Shown here piece by piece: positions 14,293 through 20,609 of a stretch of DNA of 20,609 bases. The DNA comes from Deltaproteobacteria bacterium. GTDB taxonomy: Bacteria > Desulfobacterota > Binatia > Bin18. The stretch's first letter is position 1, and the number at the start of each line of letters is the position of its first letter. The stretch spans positions 1-20,609 of the forward strand of contig JACQEL010000634.1 in the NCBI GenBank assembly GCA_016200595.1. Direction: 5' to 3'. Made by a program: the position numbers and the translations under genes. The notes beneath the pieces were generated by a model. The model did no database searches. It was given only the letters and a program-made list of their open reading frames with translations, and was not told the origin of the DNA.

Positions 14293-14342
14293 GCGGCAGG
14301 CTCATCGACTGCAGGTGAGAGTTTTATCAGGAGGGAATCTCT

Positions 14343-15161
14343 ATGTCCAAAGTCAGAGCTAACAACTACGAGATGCATTACGAGGTGGATGACTTTACTG
14401 ATCCCTGGAAGCGGGCCGAGACCGTCTGGATTCAACATGGCTTTGGCCGCAGTTCGCGCTTCTGGTATCACTGGGTGCCCCCACTTGCTCGGCACTACCG
14501 CGTGCTGCGTCGTGATATGCGCGGGCATGGCCAGTCCGCCGACCCAGGAGCGAATTACGTCTGGTCAGTCGATGATCTCTTGAACGACATGAAGGGATTT
14601 CTCGATGCCCTCGGTCTTGACCGCGTGCACTACGTTGGCGAGTCGGTCGGCGGCATTCTCGGCATCGCCTTCGCGGCTCGTTGGCCAGAGCGATTCAAGA
14701 GCATGACCCTGTGCGCCACGCCGACTGCTATCCGCCCGCCGATTCAGCGGCTCTTCGCTGTAGGGTACGAAGATTGGTACACTGCACTCGGTACTCTAGG
14801 GCCGGCGGGGTGGGTCAAGGCGCTGATGGAACGCGGAGGCGGCCTGGCGGGCACCAATCCAGCTCACATCGACTGGATTCTCAAGGAGTGGGCGAAAACA
14901 CCGACCCATGTCCTGCAGGGCCTGTGCCGGTTGGTACCAAGTGTAGATATCACTCCACTCCTGCCTCAGGTCAAAGTGCCAACCCTAGTGCTGGCGCCGG
15001 CTCAGAGTCAATTGACTCCCCTGACCGAGCAGGTGATGATTCGCGATTCTATTCCGGGCGCACGCATCGCGGTCATTGAAGGACGTGGGCATGAGATCTA
15101 TGTCGATAATCCGGACGCGTGTCTCTCTGCGCTCCTTTCGTTCTTGCGATCGCTGGGATAA
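14343..15161 (+). CDS. Alpha/beta-fold hydrolase
   Basis: The protein is 272 residues, starting at ATG 14343 with a strong AGGAGGG about 7 bases upstream. Standard fold markers appear in order: oxyanion-hole HGFGRSSRFW (about residues 32-41), DMRGHGQS, the nucleophile elbow GESVGG with Ser101, and the catalytic His250 in GRGHEIY. The acidic residue expected after strand 6 is not at its usual place: the segment reads LAPAQSQLTP, with Ser222 where related enzymes carry Asp (GxxDxLTP). Close relatives include 3-oxoadipate enol-lactonase-like and haloperoxidase-like hydrolases, but the substrate cannot be read from sequence. A 50-base gap separates it from the upstream unknown gene. Confidence 0.85.
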   Translation: MSKVRANNYEMHYEVDDFTDPWKRAETVWIQHGFGRSSRFWYHWVPPLARHYRVLRRDMRGHGQSADPGANYVWSVDDLLNDMKGFLDALGLDRVHYVGESVGGILGIAFAARWPERFKSMTLCATPTAIRPPIQRLFAVGYEDWYTALGTLGPAGWVKALMERGGGLAGTNPAHIDWILKEWAKTPTHVLQGLCRLVPSVDITPLLPQVKVPTLVLAPAQSQLTPLTEQVMIRDSIPGARIAVIEGRGHEIYVDNPDACLSALLSFLRSLG

Positions 15162-15193
15162 CAAAACTGCGCGAAAGGACAGGCAACAGGAAA

Positions 15194-15775
15194 ATGGTCG
15201 CTATGCAATCCACACAAGTTGTAGTCCGACATCGCCTTCTTACTGTGGAGGATTACCATAAGATGGGGGAAGCGGGGATTCTTCATGAGGATGACCGCGT
15301 GGAGTTAGTTGATGGGGAGTTAATAGAGATGGCGCCTATCGGCAGTGATCATTCAGGAACAGTAATACAATTGACTGCTTTGGTAAGCGCAGCTTTAGTA
15401 GGCCAGGCGCTCCTCTCCACGCAGAATCCGGTGCGCTTAGGAAAATATTCTGAGCCACAACCTGATATAGCCATCTTGCGCCTCAGAGATGACTTTTACC
15501 GGAAAGCTCACCCTCGACCGGAAGATGTTTTAATGCTTATTGAAGTAGCCGATACTACAGTTCACTATGACCGGGAAGTTAAAATTCCCCTCTATGCGCG
15601 TCATGGTGTTCCGGAAGTTTGGCTGATCGATCTGCAGCAAGAGTGTATAGAAATCTATCTTCAGCCTAGCAGTGCTGGATACCTGCAAATCCTCCGACCC
15701 GGGAAAGACGAGCGGATCTCCCCCTCGTTGCTTCCGGATATTTCTATTCTGGTTGCAGACCTCTGGTCGCGATAG
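15194..15775 (+). CDS. Uma2 family endonuclease-like protein (DUF820), second copy
   Basis: The protein is 193 residues from ATG 15194; ATG 15203 is an alternative and neither has an ideal ribosome site. It carries the Uma2 signatures: LLTVEDYHKMGEAGIL, DDRVELVDGELIEMAPIG, the EPQPDIAILR strand with the metal-binding Asp, and LMLIEVADTTVHYDREVK, where the Glu and Lys complete the PD-(D/E)XK site. YARHGVPEVWLIDL follows, as is usual. Sequence identity to the copy at 8439 is low, so this is not a recent duplication. It looks AT-richer than its neighbours, consistent with later acquisition. It lies 32 bases after the hydrolase stop. Confidence 0.87.
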   Translation: MVAMQSTQVVVRHRLLTVEDYHKMGEAGILHEDDRVELVDGELIEMAPIGSDHSGTVIQLTALVSAALVGQALLSTQNPVRLGKYSEPQPDIAILRLRDDFYRKAHPRPEDVLMLIEVADTTVHYDREVKIPLYARHGVPEVWLIDLQQECIEIYLQPSSAGYLQILRPGKDERISPSLLPDISILVADLWSR

Positions 15776-15814
15776 GCTCTCCACACTAGTGAACAGCAAC
15801 TTGAGGAGGATGTC

Positions 15815-16657
15815 ATGTCACACACAGCCCAGCGTTTACGACAGATGCTGAACAGTCCGGGAATGGTCGTCGCTCCTTTTGTGTTCGATGCCTTTCAAGC
15901 GCGTCTTGCTCAGGCCGCGGGCTTCGAGGCCGTGTATATGACGGGCTTTGGCACGGCAGCGGCACGTGGGTTTCCCGATGTGGGACTGCTGACCATGGCC
16001 GAAATGGTCGAGAACGTGCGCTATATCACTAACGCGGTGGATATTCCGTTAATTTGTGACGCCGATACTGGCTACGGCAATCCGGTCAACGTCTACCGCA
16101 CGGTGCGTGAATACGAGGCGGCCGACGCGGCCGCGCTCCATATTGAGGACCAAGTCTGGCCCAAACGCTGCGGGTTTCTGGCTGGAAAGCAGGTAATCCC
16201 TATGGAAGAGATGGTGCCGAAGGTGCAGGCCGCTTGTGATGCGCGGCGCGATGCGAACTTTGTTATCATCGCTCGGACTGATGCCTTAGCGGTGAACGGC
16301 TGGGAGGACGTGATTAGACGGGCGCGAGCGTATCGAGCTGCTGGTGCTGACCTGATCTTCGTTGACGGCATCAGAACGCTCGACGATATGAAGCGGTATG
16401 CCGAGGAGCTGCGGGATCTGCCGCTCCTCTATAACGGCCAGCTTCTCCCGGTACAGGAAATCGAGAAATTCGGCTTCAAGCTGACCATCTATACGGCGAC
16501 CCTCATGGCTTTTTATCTGCGCATGCGCGACGCCATGCGCGAACTGAAAGCTACCGGCACTATCGCCCGTGGTGCGGAGTTCGGCGTGTTCGAGGAGATG
16601 ACCAGTCTGCTCGGAGTGCCGGAAGCAATGGCCCTCGGCAAGAAGTACGGCAGCTAG
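15815..16657 (+). CDS. Isocitrate lyase/phosphoenolpyruvate mutase family enzyme (C-C lyase type)
   Basis: The protein is 280 residues. ATG 15815 has GAGGAGGA 4 bases upstream. The fold is an alpha/beta barrel of the PrpB/PEP-mutase superfamily: YMTGFGTAAARGFPD (substrate loop), ICDADTGYG (Mg-binding Asp pair), ALHIEDQVWPKRCGF (lyase Cys loop), VIIARTDALAVNGW. The Cys of the KRCG loop is present, which favours a C-C lyase (methylisocitrate, dimethylmalate or similar) over a phosphonate mutase. Two positions differ from PrpB: Phe replaces the His of KRCGH, and IFVDGI replaces the usual LFPEA segment. Such enzymes are often misnamed carboxyvinyl-carboxyphosphonate phosphorylmutase. The real substrate is unknown. 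Confidence 0.87.
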   Translation: MSHTAQRLRQMLNSPGMVVAPFVFDAFQARLAQAAGFEAVYMTGFGTAAARGFPDVGLLTMAEMVENVRYITNAVDIPLICDADTGYGNPVNVYRTVREYEAADAAALHIEDQVWPKRCGFLAGKQVIPMEEMVPKVQAACDARRDANFVIIARTDALAVNGWEDVIRRARAYRAAGADLIFVDGIRTLDDMKRYAEELRDLPLLYNGQLLPVQEIEKFGFKLTIYTATLMAFYLRMRDAMRELKATGTIARGAEFGVFEEMTSLLGVPEAMALGKKYGS

Positions 16658-16756
16658 AGCAGTGAAGAGTGAAAAGTTAAGAGTTAAGAGTGAGGAGTGA
16701 GAAAACTGTAAAGTCTGGTAACTCTTCACTCTTCATTCTTAACTCTTCACTGCTCT
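16656..16756. terminator. Long inverted repeat between convergent genes, probable bidirectional terminator
   Basis: AGAGCAGTGAAGAGT (16656-16670) is exactly inverted at 16742-16756, and the inner parts (GTTAAGAGTTAAGAG, CTTCATTCTTAACTC) pair loosely as well. The left arm begins inside the stop codon of the lyase gene and the right arm ends three bases before the stop of the ferredoxin gene. The AGTGAAGAGT/TTAACTCTT words look like a dispersed intergenic repeat used as a terminator. Confidence 0.6.
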
Positions 16757-16758
16757 CT

Positions 16759-17589
16759 TCACCCTACGCGCTGAAAGCCAAACATCGACAGCCGCGGGTG
16801 CGATCTGCCGGGGGGATTGGCACCGGCCGCAATTTTCTTCAGTACTGCAGAGAAGCCTTCGAGTTCTTGCCGTTGTTTTTCTTCGAACTCTTCGAGTTCG
16901 CGGCGACGTTTTTCCTGAAATTCCGTGAACGCCTTCGTCCAGCGAGCGTAGAAGCCATCAATCGTCTTGGCAACGTTTTTGTAGATGGTTGAGGTCACCA
17001 CGAATGAAGCGGTGCAATGTGGGCAGTAGAATACCACACCGATGCGAAAATACTGGAAAGGCACACTATAGTCGCCCTCACAGCGGGAGCAATTGATAGG
17101 CACTTCCCACTCGTTGGCGTCGGGGAGGCTGAGAGAGAAGGTTTCAGCAACGGGAGCAGCAACAGGTGCCGACGCAGCTTGCGGCGCTGCGGCTGGAGCG
17201 GCAGCCGGGGCAGGAGCTGCGGTCGCCGCTGGTGCAGTAACCGGGACCGCGGCGCCTTCGGTCCGGAAGCGTGAGGGAAAATCGTTGCCAAAGGTGGTTT
17301 CGGGGTGGAGTTGCTGAGCGCGAGCGATCAGCAGCGCTTCGCTTTCAACGATATCTGGATTCGGTATGCAACAGTCCACTGGACAGACCGCCGCGCACGC
17401 TTCATGATCGTAAAACCCGACGCACTCAGTGCATTTCTCGGGGACAATATAGAAAATCCCGTCTGCTATCGCCGGATTTTTCGCGCCATTAAAGTCCCAT
17501 TCGACACCGCCCTGGTAGATCGCGGTGTTGGGGCATTCAGGTTCGCAGGCCCCACAGTTGATGCACTCGCTGGTGATCATCGTGGCCAT
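16759..17589 (-). CDS. Two-cluster ferredoxin fused to a zinc ribbon and coiled coil
   Basis: The protein is 276 residues from ATG 17589, which has AGGAGAGAG upstream; the frame is open to 17625 but the shorter start fits the ferredoxin N-terminus. Residues 1-80 are a YfhL-like 2[4Fe-4S] ferredoxin: C9-x2-C12-x2-C15-x3-C19-P, then C53-x2-C56-x8-C65-x3-C69-P. An Ala/Pro linker (about 113-148) follows. A zinc-ribbon has CSRC (167-170) and CPHC (189-192). The C-terminal part (about 215-250, EKRRRELEEFEEKQRQELEGF) is a charged helix or coiled coil. YfhL alone is about 80-90 residues, so two thirds of this protein is extra. It may be a redox protein tethered to a partner or nucleic acid through the ribbon and coil. 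No obvious partner gene is adjacent. Confidence 0.85.
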   Translation of the reverse strand: MATMITSECINCGACEPECPNTAIYQGGVEWDFNGAKNPAIADGIFYIVPEKCTECVGFYDHEACAAVCPVDCCIPNPDIVESEALLIARAQQLHPETTFGNDFPSRFRTEGAAVPVTAPAATAAPAPAAAPAAAPQAASAPVAAPVAETFSLSLPDANEWEVPINCSRCEGDYSVPFQYFRIGVVFYCPHCTASFVVTSTIYKNVAKTIDGFYARWTKAFTEFQEKRRRELEEFEEKQRQELEGFSAVLKKIAAGANPPGRSHPRLSMFGFQRVG

Positions 17590-17755
17590 ACAACACTCTC
17601 TCCTCTTGGCTCTGGTACCGGACAAAGGTAAGGACGCACGCTCAGTGGCATGTCAAGGAAAAGCCAGGCCGAAGGCTGAAGCTACGCCCTGCCCAAGACC
17701 TAACCGTCCCCCTGTCCACTGTCAATTCCCCTGTCTGGGCAGGTACCTCTTGCGG

Positions 17756-17948
17756 CGAGCGCAGGGGATGCATATCACTTGAGGGCAACTTGGTTGAGAG
17801 AATCTGCCGTCCACCCTTCGACAAGCTCAGGGCGAACGGGACTAGGGTGGAATTGACTGCGAAATTTGCCGTTCGTGCTGAGCCTGTCGAAGCACGAGTA
17901 CAGTGAGCTGCAGGTCTGCCAGAATTTGATATGCACCCGAGCGCAGGG
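17756..17948. mobile_element. Possible MITE with 9-bp terminal inverted repeats flanked by 11-bp direct repeats
   Basis: TGCATATCA (17769-17777) is exactly inverted as TGATATGCA (17927-17935). The 11-mer CGAGCGCAGGG lies outside it on both sides (17756-17766 and 17938-17948), as a target duplication might. The core holds a second inverted pair: CTTCGACAAGCTCAGGGCGA and following bases (17816-17839) against 17869-17892, 24 bp with 3 mismatches. That pair is a common dispersed palindrome (TTCGACAGGCTCAGCACGAA type). No transposase is encoded. Confidence 0.4.
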
Positions 17949-17954
17949 AATCAC

Positions 17955-17983
17955 TTGCAAAGGCTAGGAGCAACGAGGATAAT
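17955..17983 (+). promoter_or_regulatory. Sigma70-like promoter for the gene at 18016
   Basis: TTGCAA (17955-17960) and GATAAT (17978-17983) are separated by exactly 17 bases, matching 4/6 and 5/6 of the consensus. Transcription would start near 17990, leaving a short leader with AGGAGGG (18004-18010) before the ATG at 18016. Confidence 0.5.
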
Positions 17984-18015
17984 ACGGGCCGGCATTAGCA
18001 ATCAGGAGGGACATC

Positions 18016-18297
18016 ATGGCAGGGGAAAAGAGCGTTACCGAAAAGATTTTGAATGTTTTACGACCCTATGCCGCGCATTGGGGAGGGACCCTGGGGCGTG
18101 GAGATTTGGTTATTCCGCAACGGGAAATTCCGCGGGTCATCCACGAGATTATCGATGCCGTACGCGAGATGACGGAAGGGCGGCGCGAGGCCTCGGATAT
18201 GGATCTGTTCCAGGTGCTCAAGGAAAGCCGTCACCTGTCGTCAATTCAAGATCAGGTCGTGCGGCTTAAGGACCGTTTCATCGTACTGAAGCGCTAG
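18016..18297 (+). CDS. Small hypothetical helical protein, 93 aa
   Basis: I do not recognise this family. The start is well supported: AGGAGGG five bases before ATG 18016 and a plausible promoter upstream. The protein is soluble and mainly helical: EKILNVLRPYAAHWGG, a short GRGDLVIPQREIP turn, then RVIHEIIDAVREMTEGRR and a C-terminal helix ending KDRFIVLKR. Conserved-looking Gly, Trp and His residues (AAHWGGTLGRGD) could be functional. There are no Cys, membrane helices or known DNA-binding motif. It is the first gene of the run ending with the ferritin-like protein, with 87 bases before the next gene. Confidence 0.7.
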   Translation: MAGEKSVTEKILNVLRPYAAHWGGTLGRGDLVIPQREIPRVIHEIIDAVREMTEGRREASDMDLFQVLKESRHLSSIQDQVVRLKDRFIVLKR

Positions 18298-18384
18298 GAG
18301 GAGCGGCCGCTTGGTCTACTCCGCACTCTCTTTGGTCGCCTCCCTCCTAGTAGAAGTTTCCTTCTCGGTTTACTTTTTTAGAAC

Positions 18385-19407
18385 ATGAGTCTGACTTTTG
18401 CCGCCCGTTTGGTCAACGGTCCGTTTGGCGACCCCGGCCTCTATATTGACTTACACTGGGAAGGGCGTGCCCTGCTCTTCGACCTCGGCCATAATGACGC
18501 TCTGCCGTCGGCCGAGATGTTGCGAGTAAGCCATGTGTTCGTTTCCCATTGTCACATAGATCACTTCATTGGCTTTGATCGCCTGCTCCGCCTGTTTTTA
18601 GCACGCGATAAGAAATTATATCTCTTTGGTCCGCCGGGAATCCTGGCCTGTGTCGAGGGCAAGCTCCGGGGCTATACCTGGAATCTGGTGGACAATTATG
18701 ACTTTGCCATCGAGGCGGCTGAGGTCGCGCCGGATAGCATACGCCGGAGGTTGTTCTCCGCGGCAACCGGCTTCGTGCCTGAAGAGTTGCCACCTCTGCC
18801 GTTTCACGGAACGTTGCTGGATGAGCCAGCGTTCCGGGTGCGCACGGCCCATCTTGACCATCGTATCTACTCGCTCGGCTTTGCCCTGGAAGAAAAGAGT
18901 CATCTGAACGTGGACACAACTGAGCTGCATCGGTTAGGGGTGCCGGCGGGGCCGTGGCTTACGGAACTCAAACGCGCATTGCGCCGTGAAGAGCCCAACG
19001 AGGGGGTCATTACGGCACGTTGGCGACTGAAGGATGGACAGGAGCAGTGTCGTGATTTTACCTTAGGTGAGCTGCGCGATCGCTTGGTGCAAGAAACACC
19101 CGGGCAAAAGCTTGCCTATGTGGTTGACACTCTCTACAGCCCCGAGAATGCTGCGCGCATCGCTGAACTGGCCCACGGCGCGGACCTCTTCTTTTGCGAA
19201 TCTCCTTTTCTCGATGCCGATGAGGACCAGGCGACGCGGCGTTACCACCTTACTGCCCGTCAAGCCGGATTGCTCGGCCGGGCGGCGCAGGTCAAAAAAC
19301 TGGTGGTCTTCCACTTTTCTCCGCGGTACTCGGGACAGGCGGAGCGTATCTATCAGGAAGCACAAGCTGTGTTTCACGCAGGAAGCCGCGTGGAACTTGG
19401 GGGATGA
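18385..19407 (+). CDS. RNase Z-like MBL-fold hydrolase
   Basis: The protein is 340 residues, close to the usual 300-340 of bacterial tRNase Z. The metal site is complete in order: H55-C-H57-I-D59-H60 (SHCHIDH), H156 in TAHLDHRIYSLGFAL, D248 in YVVDTLYS, then HLTARQAG and HFSPRY near the C-terminus. The RIYSLGFAL-E element following the third metal ligand and the HFSxRY end are typical of RNase Z rather than of other MBL hydrolases. The likely role is 3' end processing of tRNA precursors, but some uncultured lineages have several paralogs with unknown targets. The ATG at 18385 lacks a visible ribosome site. The stop overlaps the GGATGA just before the PPOX gene, suggesting coupling. Confidence 0.82.
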   Translation: MSLTFAARLVNGPFGDPGLYIDLHWEGRALLFDLGHNDALPSAEMLRVSHVFVSHCHIDHFIGFDRLLRLFLARDKKLYLFGPPGILACVEGKLRGYTWNLVDNYDFAIEAAEVAPDSIRRRLFSAATGFVPEELPPLPFHGTLLDEPAFRVRTAHLDHRIYSLGFALEEKSHLNVDTTELHRLGVPAGPWLTELKRALRREEPNEGVITARWRLKDGQEQCRDFTLGELRDRLVQETPGQKLAYVVDTLYSPENAARIAELAHGADLFFCESPFLDADEDQATRRYHLTARQAGLLGRAAQVKKLVVFHFSPRYSGQAERIYQEAQAVFHAGSRVELGG

Positions 19408-19413
19408 GCGGTT

Positions 19414-19851
19414 ATGGACCAGCCAATCTCTGCACCGGTGCAGCGTTTCATTCTCACGCATGTTGTTGCACGTCTGGCGACTAGCGGACAGGACGGGCAA
19501 CCCCACGTTATTCCCTTTTGTTACGCGTTTGATGGCGAGCGGTTCTATTTTGTCGTGGATGAGAAGCCCAAGCGCCACACCGGCAAACCTCTCAAGCGCG
19601 TACGTAATATCCTGGAAAACCCGCAGGTTGCCTTAGTCATTGACGACTACGTGGAGGACTGGACACAACTGGCCTACGTTTTGGTCAGTGGGACCGCCGC
19701 TCTCGTCGAGGACGAAAACGAGTATGCCCGTGTACTGGAACTCCTGCGTGAACGCTACGCCCAGTATCGTCTGATGGACCTCACTTTTGCGCGCAATCCG
19801 ATGGTACGGATCACGCCGACGAAGATTCATGCGTGGGGAAAGGTCGCATAG
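19414..19851 (+). CDS. Pyridoxamine 5'-phosphate oxidase-like protein (PPOX class, Rv0121/TIGR03668-type)
   Basis: The protein is 145 residues with the split beta-barrel pattern of small FMN- or F420-binding proteins: VARLATSGQDGQPHVIPFCY (about residues 18-37), FYFVVDEKPKRHTG, RVRNILENPQVALVIDDY and EDWTQLAYVLVSGTAALVED. The KPKR and DDY-x-EDW segments match what I know of the Rv0121-like probable F420-dependent group. The exact cofactor and substrate cannot be read. The ATG at 19414 lies 6 bases after the stop of the RNase Z-like gene, so translation is probably coupled. The end KIHAWGKVA is typical of the family. Confidence 0.85.
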   Translation: MDQPISAPVQRFILTHVVARLATSGQDGQPHVIPFCYAFDGERFYFVVDEKPKRHTGKPLKRVRNILENPQVALVIDDYVEDWTQLAYVLVSGTAALVEDENEYARVLELLRERYAQYRLMDLTFARNPMVRITPTKIHAWGKVA

Positions 19852-19890
19852 TCTACAACTGTTTGTGATTGTTTTAGGAGGAAGTGTGTT

Positions 19891-20433
19891 ATGGCAGCAC
19901 CGGAGCAAACGGAACCTACCCGCCGGCAGCGGACAGTCTACGGCGGCTACAAGGGTAGAGCTAATCCCAGCGAACGTGAGAAAATCATGCACCTCTTGGA
20001 TCAGTACTCTTGTACAGAAGGCTTTGTCGCTGAATACCTGCCACGCTGGATTGAGGTAAGCTCTCATGAAGGAGTGAAAGGTGGGCTACGCACCATACAG
20101 TTGCGGGAAGCTTCGCATGCTCGACTCATGAAGGCTCGACTCCAGGAACTGGGCGGCACCCGGCAATACACCATCCCAGCGGAACGACGTGAGAAAGAGA
20201 TACCCTTTTTCGCTGCGCCTGAGAAAAAGGACGTAGAGAAGTTGCAAGTACTGGCGACCTTGTTTGGTGACCGGGACGAGTTTCTCAGGCCGGTGACTGA
20301 TCTGATTGAGGAAATTCAGGAAGATCAGCAGAGCAAGGAATTGTTGCGCACGATCCTCGAAGATGAAAGAGCAAGTATCGCTTGGCTAGTGGAGAAGTAT
20401 AAAACGCTGAGCACTGCTCAAGGTGACGCGTAA
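19891..20433 (+). CDS. Probable ferritin-like (rubrerythrin-type) four-helix protein
   Basis: The protein is 180 residues from ATG 19891, with AGGAGGAAG about 6 bases upstream. Length and helix pattern suggest a ferritin-like bundle: helix around FVAEYLPRWIEVSSHEGV, a second helix with an E-x-x-H pair (E73, H76 in REASHARLM), a linker, then two helices from about 118 onward. The last helix has E159-D-E-R-A-S162 where a second E-x-x-H would be expected, so a ligand may be missing. The N-terminal ~20 residues are polar (EQTEPTRRQRTVYGGY). I infer the fold from pattern only; it may be a metal-free relative or an unrelated helical protein. It is the last gene of the run. Confidence 0.6.
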   Translation: MAAPEQTEPTRRQRTVYGGYKGRANPSEREKIMHLLDQYSCTEGFVAEYLPRWIEVSSHEGVKGGLRTIQLREASHARLMKARLQELGGTRQYTIPAERREKEIPFFAAPEKKDVEKLQVLATLFGDRDEFLRPVTDLIEEIQEDQQSKELLRTILEDERASIAWLVEKYKTLSTAQGDA

Positions 20434-20490
20434 GCAGTTTTTCCGACATTGAGCACGCGCGGTCAGACCGTGGCGCGGTTCTGTTATGGA

Positions 20491-20530
20491 AGAGGAAGAG
20501 CACTGGCAGGCAATTTACCAGTGCCCCTCT
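20491..20530 (+). terminator. Hairpin downstream of the ferritin-like gene, possible terminator
   Basis: GCACTGG (20500-20506) pairs with CCAGTGC (20518-20524), extended by AGAGG/CCTCT across a small bulge. There is no strong T-run after it. It lies about 60 bases past the stop at 20433 and would end the plus-strand run. Confidence 0.35.
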
Positions 20531-20572
20531 GCAGTTTCTGATCTTAGAGTCCCCAACCAAACCGCCTTACGT

Positions 20573-20600
20573 GTCACCCTGAGCGTAGCGAAGGGTCTCA
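20573..20600. repeat. Dispersed CACCCTGAGCG...GAAGGGTCTC repeat
   Basis: The sequence GTCACCCTGAGCGTAGCGAA and the following GGGTCTCA form a small palindrome (ACCCT...AGGGT). It matches a family of short extragenic repeats that I know from many bacterial genomes. It is at the window edge and may continue. Confidence 0.5.
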
Positions 20601-20609
20601 TTTTAGCCG

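Larger units (their letters stand above)
17590..18015. other. Divergent intergenic region (426 bp)
   Basis: This separates the minus-strand ferredoxin gene from the plus-strand run starting at 18016. It contains a candidate MITE (17756-17948) and a plus-strand promoter. On the minus strand two TTGACA hexamers (complement at 17651-17656 and near 17721) could be -35 elements for the ferredoxin gene, but neither has a good -10 at 17 bases. I see no coding sequence in it. Confidence 0.5.

Noticed and set aside
18298..18384. Terminator between the 93-aa gene and the RNase Z-like gene
   Set aside because: AGGAGG and CCTCCCTCCT arms pair only partly and no T-run follows; not strong enough to call.

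Overview
The window reads as chromosomal DNA of a GC-rich, Gram-negative, probably uncultured bacterium. Outer-membrane functions (a PagL-like lipid A deacylase and an AsmA/DUF748-type envelope protein) show a diderm envelope. A PPOX protein of the predicted F420-dependent type, many short dispersed intergenic palindromes and Uma2 proliferation resemble Deltaproteobacteria-like, Binatota or Tectomicrobia-type genomes. That placement is an impression, not a result. No rRNA, tRNA, CRISPR array or intact transposase is visible.

Layout. (1) 1-735: the tail of an unidentified plus-strand gene, then a convergent minus-strand winged-helix regulator. The regulator looks like the two ends of a much larger regulator/ATPase/TPR protein joined together. 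(2) 736-1086: an intergenic stretch with an 11-bp-period direct repeat and two strong GC-rich palindromes. (3) 1087-8231: the most striking part, one very long secreted RHS-type protein now split into three pieces by an in-frame TGA (3733-3735) and by a frame change near 5690. Its modules in order are signal peptide, pectate-lyase-like beta-helix, two Cys/Asp metal-binding (MopE-type) repeats, carboxypeptidase-regulatory/TTR-like domain, a FN-plug-like region, a six-unit NHL propeller, a YD-repeat shell, an RHS core and a low-GC coiled-coil C-terminal tip. From the TTR-like domain to the YD shell this follows the order of the extracellular part of animal teneurins. (4) 8439-16657: a plus-strand run of housekeeping and envelope genes: Uma2 nuclease, DUF748/AsmA-like protein, JAMM metalloprotease, PagL-like deacylase, an unknown protein, alpha/beta hydrolase, a second Uma2, and an isocitrate lyase/PEP mutase family enzyme. 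(5) 16759-17589, minus strand: an unusual ferredoxin fused to a zinc ribbon and a coiled coil. It converges on the lyase gene across a shared hairpin. (6) 17590-18015: a divergent intergenic region with a possible MITE and a sigma70-like promoter. (7) 18016-20433, plus strand: a small unknown protein, an RNase Z-like MBL-fold hydrolase, a PPOX-family flavin/F420 protein and a ferritin-like protein. The window ends in a dispersed repeat.

How they work together. The DUF748, JAMM and PagL genes are tightly packed (the first two ORFs nearly touch) and are probably co-transcribed; DUF748 and PagL suggest an envelope theme. The RNase Z and PPOX genes are 6 bp apart and probably coupled. The RHS locus stands apart in composition and condition: it is modular, decayed or split, has an altered core-end motif and no visible immunity gene, so it is more likely a decaying polymorphic surface protein than a working toxin system.
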